A DNA stretch of 5,333 bases from the NCBI GenBank assembly GCA_002377985.1, contig DFQW01000204.1, forward strand, positions 387 to 5,719, given 5' to 3'. Source of the stretch: Halieaceae bacterium UBA3479 (GTDB lineage: Bacteria > Pseudomonadota > Gammaproteobacteria > Pseudomonadales > Halieaceae). Of this stretch, positions 1 to 5,333 are shown piece after piece; position 1 is the first letter of the stretch, and each line of letters opens with the position of its first letter. The notes under the pieces are model-generated. The model saw only the letters and a program-made list of their open reading frames with translations. It was not told the DNA's origin and searched no databases. Both the position numbers and the translations under genes were made by a program.

Positions 1-1335
1 ATGCAGGTGACAGATGCGGGGGAGATCTCCGAATTCAGTTTTCACAAAGCGGTTGTTCGCTCTCGCGCCAAGCTTGCCTATGCGGCGGTGGACCGCTACG
101 TGACCGGCAACAGCGACGAGCTCATTGCCCACACCAACCCCCTCGAAGCACTGGTGCAGGTGTATCGCACGCTGCGCGGGCGCAGAGAGGCAGAGGAACT
201 GGTGATGGAGGAGCGGCGCGAGTATCGATGGATCTTGGGCGAAGACAAGCAAATCGCCGAGGTGGACAACTTCGAAAAACTGGCCTCTCAGCATCTGGTT
301 GAAGAGTGCATGATCGCCGCCAACAAGTGCGCCGCCCAATTTTTGCAGGCCGCCAACGCGCCGGGCCCCTTTGTCGTGCACCGGGGTTTTCGCGCCGACC
401 GACTGGACGAAGCCAAAACATTTTTTGAGAAGCATCGCCCCGCGCTGAAAGACGCGCCGCTGGATACGGTAGCGGGATACCGCACCATTCTGGCCGATCT
501 CGCTCAGGAGGATCACGGGCAACCGCTCCGGGAGATGGTCAATCGGCTGCTCGCGCGTGCGACCCTGACGCAGAAGCCGGGGCCACATATGGGTCTGGCC
601 ACCGAGGCCTATACCAATTTCACGTCGCCCTTGCGCAAGGCCCTCGACTTTTTTGTGCACCTGCAAATCACGGCGTGTCTGGCGGGCAACAGCGCAGCCA
701 GTTATCCGGTAAACCGCCTCGCCGATATTACGCGGGCCATAGGCCGCGGTCGTGAAGCGGTTGCGGCGGCAGATCGGCGATTGAGCGCGCGCTATTTGAT
801 CAAACTCAAAAAAGCTGGCCAGCACCGGTTTAGCGGTCATGTGAGCCATATCAGCAGCTCGGGCTTTACCGTAAAACTCGACGAAAACGGTCTTGAAGGC
901 CTGGTTGATCTCCGGCCCGAGAAAGAAAAATTCAGCTTTGATAAATGGACCATGAGTTTAACCAGCACCACGCGGCGCTTTCAGTTGATGCAGTCAGTTG
1001 AAGTCGACTTTGTCGATGCCCCGGCGGAGGGTGACTTCCTCGCGCTGTTCAAGCTCGCCGAGGGCTGCGGACTTAAGCCACAAAAAGAAACGGCAGCTGA
1101 GGCCTTTGCCAAGACCCTCGCCGAAGCCACCACCGCCTCCGGGCAAGACGCACGGCAAGAACCAGCGGCAGCGGCGCAGGACGAATCAGCGCCCCCGCCA
1201 GAAATGCCCGGAGCAGCAGCGACCGAATCAAATACAAACAGCGAAGCGACACCAGAGGTCAGCACCGAACCTTCGGACAACGCCGCCACCCCGAGTGATG
1301 CCGAAAGCACAGTCACTCCCACCCCACCCCAGTAA
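1..1335 (+). CDS. rnb: RNase II-family exoribonuclease, C-terminal part (5' end not in window)
   Basis: Processive 3'-5' hydrolysis of single-stranded RNA in the cytoplasm is the family role. The 444 visible residues align by eye with E. coli RNase II from roughly residue 275 to its end. Residues 75-80 (YRWILG), 101-107 (EECMIAA) and 194-220 (GPHMGL, then EAY and TSPLRK) are RNB-domain blocks. Arg212 in TSPLRK matches the catalytic-site Arg of this motif. An S1-like RNA-binding domain follows at about residues 272-352, then a low-complexity tail at 361-444. The two N-terminal cold-shock domains and the RNB segment with the metal-binding aspartates are absent, so they must lie upstream of base 1 or be lost. 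The ATG at base 1 falls inside the domain and is probably an internal Met. Ala214 and Leu221 stand where Tyr and Arg are usual after TSPxRK. RNase R is less likely, since the alignment follows RNase II more closely. Family call is firm; activity is unknown. Confidence 0.85.
   Translation: MQVTDAGEISEFSFHKAVVRSRAKLAYAAVDRYVTGNSDELIAHTNPLEALVQVYRTLRGRREAEELVMEERREYRWILGEDKQIAEVDNFEKLASQHLVEECMIAANKCAAQFLQAANAPGPFVVHRGFRADRLDEAKTFFEKHRPALKDAPLDTVAGYRTILADLAQEDHGQPLREMVNRLLARATLTQKPGPHMGLATEAYTNFTSPLRKALDFFVHLQITACLAGNSAASYPVNRLADITRAIGRGREAVAAADRRLSARYLIKLKKAGQHRFSGHVSHISSSGFTVKLDENGLEGLVDLRPEKEKFSFDKWTMSLTSTTRRFQLMQSVEVDFVDAPAEGDFLALFKLAEGCGLKPQKETAAEAFAKTLAEATTASGQDARQEPAAAAQDESAPPPEMPGAAATESNTNSEATPEVSTEPSDNAATPSDAESTVTPTPPQ
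1081..1332 (+). other. Disordered acidic C-terminal tail of the RNase II-family protein
   Basis: Residues 361-444 of the RNase II-family product are dominated by Ala, Pro, Thr, Ser, Glu and Asp. There is only one aromatic residue (Phe369) and very few basic residues (Lys362, Lys371, Arg385), all in the first third. E. coli RNase II ends just after its S1 domain and has no such extension. The composition predicts an unstructured, negatively charged tail. A role as a linker, a docking segment or an RNA-repelling segment is inference only. Confidence 0.7.
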
Positions 1336-1377
1336 GCAGCTCCCCTACTGACGCGTTATTCTGCGCTCAGCTCCCGC

Positions 1378-1389
1378 CAGGAAAACGTC
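1378..1389 (+). promoter_or_regulatory. Ribosome binding site of cinA
   Basis: The sequence AGGA at 1379-1382 lies seven bases before the ATG at 1390, a normal Shine-Dalgarno spacing. It supports this ATG as the cinA start. The same AGGAAAAC-like context appears upstream of the ggt ATG. Confidence 0.6.
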
Positions 1390-2658
1390 ATGGCCCAACG
1401 CGACATCCACCTACTCCTCACCGGTGACGAACTGATGAGTGGCGACACGGTTGACAGCAACTCCGCCATGATCGCCCAGGCCCTCTCTGCCATGGGGCAA
1501 ACGGTGGCACACAAAGTCACGCTCGGCGATGACAGGCCGCGGCTGGTGGCCGCCCTTAAACAGGCATCCCAAGACGCCCGAGTGCTGATCATGAATGGCG
1601 GTCTGGGCCCCACCCAGGATGACCTGACCGCAGAGCTGGTAGCCGCCGCCGCGGGCGTCGCGCTGGTACTTAACGCAGAGGCCGAGCGCCATGTGCGGGA
1701 GTGGTGCGCGGCACGCAGCATTGAACCCAATGAGGCGAACCTCAAACAGGCGTGGCTGCCCGAAGGTGCCGAGATCATTCACAACCCCCGCGGCAGTGCG
1801 GTGGGGTTCGCCATCGAGGTTGCGGGAACACTCGTGCTGACAACGCCCGGCGTGCCGGGAGAACTCAAAGCGATGTTGCCCGAGGTCTGCGGGCGCGCCT
1901 TGGCAGTGACCGGCGGTGAAGCGACTCAGCGCGTGCGCTTTCAAACCTTTGGCATTGGCGAATCAACCGCGCAGGCGCGCATCGATGAGCGCAGTCACGA
2001 CTGGCCCGAAGACGTGGTGCTCGGCTTTCGCGCGGGCATGCCGCAATTAGAGATCAAACTCACCGCTCCCGCGAACTCCCCTGAGCTAGGCCGATGCCGC
2101 GAGATCCTCGCAGGCGTGCTGGGTGATCATATTCTCGGTGAGGACGACATCACCCTGGCTGCGGCACTGCAGCAAGTGCTGCGAGATCAGGGCAAGAAAA
2201 TGGTGTCGGCCGAGTCCTGCACCGGGGGGCTCATTGCCGCCATGATGACCGCGGAGCCCGGGTCCTCGGCGGTGTTTGAAGCAGGCTTTGTCACCTACGC
2301 CAATCACATCAAACACTCGGTACTCGGCGTGGACGAGGCGACGCTGGAGACCGAGGGCGCGGTAAGTGAGCCCGTGGTGAGGCAAATGCTCGCCGGCGCC
2401 TTGGCGCGCTCAGGTGCCGATATTGGCGTAGCGGTGTCGGGCGTGGCCGGGCCCGATGGCGGCACACCGGATAAACCCCTGGGCACAGTGTGGCTTGCCT
2501 GGGGCACCGAGACCGAGATGCATACTCATAAAACGGTGCTGCCCACCGATCGGGCGATGTTCCAAAAACTGGTAGCGGCGGCAGGGTTGGATTTGATTCG
2601 GCGGCAGTTGCTGGGGCTACCCAAGCTGCCCCACTACTTTAGTCGGCGGGCAATCTAG
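1390..2658 (+). CDS. cinA: CinA family protein: CinA/MoCF-like domain fused to PncC-type NMN amidohydrolase
   Basis: Full-length two-domain CinA of 422 residues, in the usual size range. The N-terminal CinA/MoCF-like domain (about 1-170) shows TGDELMSG at 11-18, the NGGLGPTQDD block at 69-78 and TPGVPGE at 152-158. This domain is linked in some family members to ADP-ribose pyrophosphatase activity. The C-terminal domain (about 255-415) shows the PncC signature AESCTGG at 274-280, with Ser276 the expected catalytic serine, and SGVAGPDGGTP at 350-360 followed by PLGTVW. PncC domains convert nicotinamide mononucleotide to nicotinic acid mononucleotide and ammonia, recycling the NMN released by DNA ligase. 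Both domains look intact. The gene follows the RNase II gene by 54 bases on the same strand with no terminator-like hairpin between, so co-transcription is likely. Despite the historic name (competence-inducible), no recA follows, unlike in several bacteria. It converges with pdxH. Confidence 0.93.
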   Translation: MAQRDIHLLLTGDELMSGDTVDSNSAMIAQALSAMGQTVAHKVTLGDDRPRLVAALKQASQDARVLIMNGGLGPTQDDLTAELVAAAAGVALVLNAEAERHVREWCAARSIEPNEANLKQAWLPEGAEIIHNPRGSAVGFAIEVAGTLVLTTPGVPGELKAMLPEVCGRALAVTGGEATQRVRFQTFGIGESTAQARIDERSHDWPEDVVLGFRAGMPQLEIKLTAPANSPELGRCREILAGVLGDHILGEDDITLAAALQQVLRDQGKKMVSAESCTGGLIAAMMTAEPGSSAVFEAGFVTYANHIKHSVLGVDEATLETEGAVSEPVVRQMLAGALARSGADIGVAVSGVAGPDGGTPDKPLGTVWLAWGTETEMHTHKTVLPTDRAMFQKLVAAAGLDLIRRQLLGLPKLPHYFSRRAI

Positions 2659-2794
2659 CGCCACGAAGCAGTCGGGGCAGCCGCGATCAGCGATAGCGTC
2701 TTCACAAGCGCCCTCAGCAACCGCAATACAAGCACTGGCCACGGTCTGAGCCATCGTGAGCCACGTGTGTTACCGAACCAGCGGCAATGCCTCG
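2659..2794. other. Intergenic region between convergent cinA and pdxH
   Basis: These 136 bases lie between two 3' ends. I see no gene, no RNA gene and no GC-rich hairpin followed by a T tract on either strand. Only short imperfect complementarity is visible, such as GCCT near 2789 with AGGC near 2805. Termination here may be Rho-dependent or rely on a weak structure. Confidence 0.5.
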
Positions 2795-3433
2795 CTACGG
2801 CTGCAGGCGCGTGATCAGCCAGGCGCCGTCGCCAGTTAGGGCGTAACGAAAGCGATCGTGCAGGCGGCTCTCGCCCCCCTGCCAGAACTCCCACGCGGTG
2901 GGCACCAACCGATACCCTCCCCAATGGGGCGGCCTTGGGATTTCGCCCTCACCGAAGCGGGCGGTGACCTCGGCGAGCTGTGCCAGCAGCGCCTCGCGGT
3001 TGTCGATGGCCTGACTTTGCGCCGACGCCCAGGCACCCAGCTGGCTGTCTCGCGGGCGGGAGGCAAAGTAAGCATCGGATTCGGCATCGCTCACCCGCGC
3101 CACGGTACCCGTTACGGACACCTGCCGGTCCAGCTCGTTCCAGGGGAAGAGCATCGAGGCTTCGGCACAGGCATCAAGGGCAGCCGCCTTACCGCTGCCG
3201 TAATTCGTGTAGAACACCAGGCCTCGCTCATCCACGCCCTTCATCAGCACCATACGCTGGCGGAGGGCGTTGTTGGCCTCGCGGGTTGCCAGGGCGCAGG
3301 CCGTGGGGTCGGCCAGTCCTGCGGCAATGGCCTGCTCCTGCCAGCCAATAAACTGCGTCACCGGGTCTGCTGCGAGGTCTTTGCGGCGCAAGCCCCCCAG
3401 GGTGTATGAGCGTCGATGTTCACTAAAGCGCAT
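2795..3433 (-). CDS. pdxH: Pyridoxine/pyridoxamine 5'-phosphate oxidase
   Basis: FMN-dependent cytoplasmic oxidase that turns pyridoxine 5'-phosphate or pyridoxamine 5'-phosphate into pyridoxal 5'-phosphate, using O2 and releasing H2O2. It acts in vitamin B6 synthesis and salvage. At 212 residues it is full length (E. coli about 218). The family blocks appear in order: RMVLMK at 60-65 (FMN phosphate contact), FYTNYGSGKA at 74-83, FPWNELDRQV at 96-105, SRPRDSQLGAW at 125-135 (substrate and FMN contacts), WGGYRLVP at 171-178, and the C-terminal RLHDRF at 190-195, whose Arg190 and His192 are the conserved PLP-site pair. Gly81 replaces the Arg that precedes Lys in the E. coli GSRKA block; this position varies in the family. 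The N-terminal RRSYTLGGL also fits the family (substrate-binding arm). The ATG at 3433 has a weak GAG about eight bases upstream. The gene stands alone on the minus strand, divergent from ggt and convergent with cinA. Confidence 0.96.
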   Translation of the reverse strand: MRFSEHRRSYTLGGLRRKDLAADPVTQFIGWQEQAIAAGLADPTACALATREANNALRQRMVLMKGVDERGLVFYTNYGSGKAAALDACAEASMLFPWNELDRQVSVTGTVARVSDAESDAYFASRPRDSQLGAWASAQSQAIDNREALLAQLAEVTARFGEGEIPRPPHWGGYRLVPTAWEFWQGGESRLHDRFRYALTGDGAWLITRLQP

Positions 3434-3463
3434 GGCATCTCAAAAACAGGTGAAACTCCCTAA

Positions 3464-3469
3464 AGTGTA
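3464..3469 (-). promoter_or_regulatory. Possible -10 element for pdxH
   Basis: Read on the minus strand, TACACT matches the sigma-70 -10 consensus at four of six positions. It would place the transcript start about 20-25 bases before the pdxH ATG. I see no convincing -35 box at the right spacing, so this is a weak candidate. Confidence 0.3.
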
Positions 3470-3501
3470 GCGCAGGTGCTTGCCGGAGGGGCTGACTCCT
3501 G

Positions 3502-3510
3502 TGGTAGCCT
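3502..3510 (+). promoter_or_regulatory. Possible extended -10 element for ggt
   Basis: TGGTAGCCT has the TGn extension directly before a poor hexamer (TAGCCT, three of six matches to TATAAT). A TTGCCG that resembles a -35 box begins at 3480, with a long 19-base spacer. If used, transcription would start near 3517, giving a leader of about 50 bases before the ATG at 3570 and excluding any start at 3480. Confidence 0.25.
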
Positions 3511-3559
3511 CATGCACCTTTTTGGCGCGCCGTAGGGAAGGACTCGGCGCCCCGCACTT

Positions 3560-3569
3560 GGAAAACCCC
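3560..3569 (+). promoter_or_regulatory. Ribosome binding site that supports the ggt start
   Basis: GGA at 3560-3562, within TTGGAAAAC, lies seven bases before the ATG at 3570. It is short but well placed. The signal peptide begins directly at this ATG, which supports it over the in-frame TTG 90 bases upstream. Confidence 0.5.
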
Positions 3570-3647
3570 ATGTCGATCAAAGCCTTGTTCACCGCTATCG
3601 CACTCACACCCTTGCTAATTGCCGTCACCACGCCTCCCATTGCTGCG
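3570..3647 (+). other. Sec-type signal peptide of GGT
   Basis: Residues 1-26 have a short N-region with Lys4, a hydrophobic core (about 5-19, rich in Ala, Leu and Ile) and a Pro-containing C-region ending Ile-Ala-Ala before Gln27. Cleavage after Ala26 is the best guess. There is no cysteine just after the site, so it is not a lipoprotein signal. Export to the periplasm fits the family in gammaproteobacteria. Confidence 0.8.
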
Positions 3648-5333
3648 CAGAGCACCCTGCCCGCTCCGCCGGTATCAGACGCGCCCATCATCGATTACCA
3701 AAACCGCTACCTGCCCACCTATGGTCGTGTGGGTATGGTGGTGAGCCCCGAGGTGCTGGCTGGCGAGATCGGCCTCGATATGCTCAAGCAGGGCGGCAAT
3801 GCGGTCGATGCAGCAGTGGCGACAGGGTTCGCCCTCGCCGTAACACTGCCCCGGGCGGGCAATATTGGCGGCGGTGGTTTTATGCTGATTCATCTAGCCG
3901 AGACCGATGAACAGATTTTTATCGACTACCGCGAGACGGCACCGGCGGCTGCAACACCCGAGATGTTTTTAAATGAGGACGGCTCGGTCGATCAGGCCAA
4001 GGCCTACTTCTCGCATCAAGCGGCCGGCGTACCGGGCACGGTGGCGGGTTTGATTCATGCCCAGGAGCGCTACGGCAAACTCACACTCAAGCAGGTGATT
4101 CAGCCGGCGATTGATTTGGCAGATAAAGGCTTTGAGACCTCGCTGGCACTGCACATGAGCCTCAGCGCGCGCGCCGAGCGACTCGCCGAAAATGCCGAAG
4201 CCAAGCGCATCTATTTACAGGGCGGCGACACGGCACCGGTGCCGGGCACGCTACTCAAGCAATCCGACCTCGCCAGCACACTCAAGCGTATTCGCGACAA
4301 AGGCGCTGACGGCTTTTACAAAGGTGAAACCGCAGCACTCATCGCGGGAGACATGGCCGCCAACGACGGCCTGATTACCACCGAGGATCTCGCCAACTAT
4401 CGTGCCCTCGAGCGCCCACCCGTGCGCGGCACCTTCCGCGACTTTGACATCGTATCGGTGGCGCCGCCCTCATCGGGTGGCGTGCATATTCTGCAAATGC
4501 TCAACATCCTCGAGCCGTACCCATTGGAATCTTATGGCCACAACAGCGCGGCCTACCTGCACCGCGTGATCGAGAGCATGAAGCTCGCCTACGCCGACCG
4601 CAGCCGCTACATGGGCGACCCGGACCAGACCGTGATCCCGACCGAGGCGCTGATTAGCAAGGACTACGCCGCCGAGCGCCGCAACCTCATTGATGCCGAC
4701 CGCGCCAAAACCGCTGCAGAAGTCGGCCCAGGCAACCCGGTACCCGCAGAGAGCCCCGACACCACCCACTACTCGGTGGCCGATGCGGAGGGCAACGTGG
4801 TCGCTAATACCTACACCCTCAACTTCAGCTTCGGCTCGCATATTGTAGTGCCCGGCACCGGCATCCTGCTGAATAACGAGATGGACGATTTCGCCGCCAA
4901 AGCGGGAGACGCCAACGCCTACGGGCTGGTACAGGGCGAGGCCAACACCATTGCGCCGGGGCGACGGCCGCTCTCCTCCATGACGCCCACGATTGTCTTT
5001 AAGGACGGACAGCCCTGGCTGGCCGCAGGAAGCCCGGGTGGCTCGCTGATCATTACCACCGTGCTGCAAACACTCCTGAACGCCATGGTGTTCGACATGA
5101 ACATTGCGGCGGCGGTGGCGGCACCGCGGGTGCACAACCAGTGGATGCCCGACCGCACGTTAGTGGAGCCTGGCATCAGTGTGGACACGCAACGCATTCT
5201 GGAGGGCTGGGGCCACAACCTCACCCCCACCCGACGCACTATCGGGCGCTCCAACTCGCTGATGATCGACGATGGCTGGATGCAGGGCTTTGCCGATATG
5301 CGCCGCCCTGGGGGGCACGTCGCCACCGAGTAA
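3570..5333 (+). CDS. ggt: Gamma-glutamyltransferase precursor (glutathione hydrolase), periplasmic
   Basis: Ntn-hydrolase that cleaves the gamma-glutamyl bond of glutathione and related compounds and transfers the glutamyl group to water or amino acids. It is made as one chain that cuts itself into large and small subunits. The product is 587 residues (E. coli 580) with a signal peptide at 1-26. The self-cleavage site and nucleophile is the first Thr of TTHYSV, Thr398, after Asp397. Other active-site residues keep a constant +7 offset from E. coli: Arg121 (R114), Thr416 (T409), Asn418 (N411), Asp440 (D433), Ser469-Ser470 (S462, S463) and Gly490-Gly491 in GSPGGS. Glu437 replaces E. coli Gln430. 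The lid loop around 445-456 with Tyr451 is present, as in E. coli and unlike the lidless Bacillus type. The large subunit would be about 27-397 after export and the small one 398-587. The gene diverges from pdxH; no terminator is visible because the stop is the last codon in the window. An acylase-type relative is less likely, given all GGT residues are kept. Confidence 0.96.
   Translation: MSIKALFTAIALTPLLIAVTTPPIAAQSTLPAPPVSDAPIIDYQNRYLPTYGRVGMVVSPEVLAGEIGLDMLKQGGNAVDAAVATGFALAVTLPRAGNIGGGGFMLIHLAETDEQIFIDYRETAPAAATPEMFLNEDGSVDQAKAYFSHQAAGVPGTVAGLIHAQERYGKLTLKQVIQPAIDLADKGFETSLALHMSLSARAERLAENAEAKRIYLQGGDTAPVPGTLLKQSDLASTLKRIRDKGADGFYKGETAALIAGDMAANDGLITTEDLANYRALERPPVRGTFRDFDIVSVAPPSSGGVHILQMLNILEPYPLESYGHNSAAYLHRVIESMKLAYADRSRYMGDPDQTVIPTEALISKDYAAERRNLIDADRAKTAAEVGPGNPVPAESPDTTHYSVADAEGNVVANTYTLNFSFGSHIVVPGTGILLNNEMDDFAAKAGDANAYGLVQGEANTIAPGRRPLSSMTPTIVFKDGQPWLAAGSPGGSLIITTVLQTLLNAMVFDMNIAAAVAAPRVHNQWMPDRTLVEPGISVDTQRILEGWGHNLTPTRRTIGRSNSLMIDDGWMQGFADMRRPGGHVATE
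4758..4766 (+). other. Autoprocessing site of GGT (Asp397 / Thr398)
   Basis: The codons GAC ACC ACC encode Asp397-Thr398-Thr399 just before HYSV. In E. coli GGT the cut lies before the first Thr of TTHYSV (Thr391), so Thr398 would become the N-terminal nucleophile of the small subunit. E. coli has Gln before the cut; here it is Asp. Confidence 0.85.

Noticed and set aside
998..1351. Basic, Pro/Arg-rich frame overlapping the end of the RNase II gene
   Set aside because: Its composition is a frame-shifted reading of the Ala/Pro/Glu-rich tail; the RNase II frame is supported through the S1 domain and runs on to its own stop.
1337..1375. Direct repeat CAGCTCCC (at 1338-1345 and 1369-1376 approximately) between the nuclease gene and cinA
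   Set aside because: Eight bases repeated once in GC-rich DNA can arise by chance, and no larger repeat structure surrounds it.
1411..1944. Minus-strand open frame of 177 codons inside cinA
   Set aside because: It overlaps conserved CinA motifs on the other strand and has no recognisable protein features.
2659..2794. Bidirectional terminator between convergent genes
   Set aside because: No strong stem followed by a T run is visible on either strand, only four-base complementarities.
2655..2924. Minus-strand frame covering the cinA-pdxH gap
   Set aside because: It starts within pdxH in another frame and ends with unremarkable Arg/Leu-rich sequence; there is no ribosome binding site or family resemblance.
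2858..3409. Plus-strand open frame of 183 codons opposite pdxH
   Set aside because: PdxH on the minus strand has every family motif in order, so this frame is its shadow.
3524..3531. Palindrome GGCGCGCC in the pdxH-ggt spacer as a possible operator
   Set aside because: A single 8-base GC-only palindrome is weak evidence for a regulator site in GC-rich DNA; no second copy or flanking symmetry is seen.
4470..5135. Long open frame on the minus strand inside ggt (221 codons)
   Set aside because: It lies fully opposite a well-conserved GGT coding sequence, shows no recognisable family, and long antisense frames are expected in GC-rich genes.

Overview
The window holds four protein genes of ordinary bacterial housekeeping type on GC-rich DNA: the 3' part of an RNase II gene, a complete cinA, a complete pdxH on the opposite strand, and a complete gamma-glutamyltransferase (ggt). 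The RNase II, PdxH and GGT proteins read very like their Escherichia coli counterparts, and GGT keeps a constant +7 residue offset to the E. coli enzyme at every active-site residue checked. This points to a gammaproteobacterium. A free-living, perhaps marine, lineage is possible, but that is inference from overall character and not from any marker.

Layout: bases 1-1335 (+) encode the C-terminal part of an RNase II-family 3'-5' exoribonuclease with a disordered acidic tail. After 54 bases comes cinA (1390-2658, +), probably in the same transcript. A 136-base gap (2659-2794) with no recognisable gene or classical terminator separates cinA from the convergent pdxH (2795-3433, -). A 136-base divergent intergenic region (3434-3569) carries the start signals of pdxH and of ggt (3570-5333, +), which ends on the last base of the window.

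Functionally the genes share a loose theme of turnover and salvage. RNase II degrades RNA to nucleotides. CinA combines a CinA/MoCF-like domain with a PncC-type NMN deamidase domain (pyridine nucleotide salvage). PdxH makes pyridoxal 5'-phosphate. Periplasmic GGT splits glutathione and other gamma-glutamyl compounds. Nothing shows that they form one pathway, and the strand arrangement argues against a single operon.

I did not find a novel system. The points most worth checking are the RNase II gene, which as seen starts downstream of its catalytic aspartates and departs from the family signature, its unusual acidic tail, and the choice of ggt start. No RNA genes, mobile elements, CRISPR arrays or significant repeats were seen.
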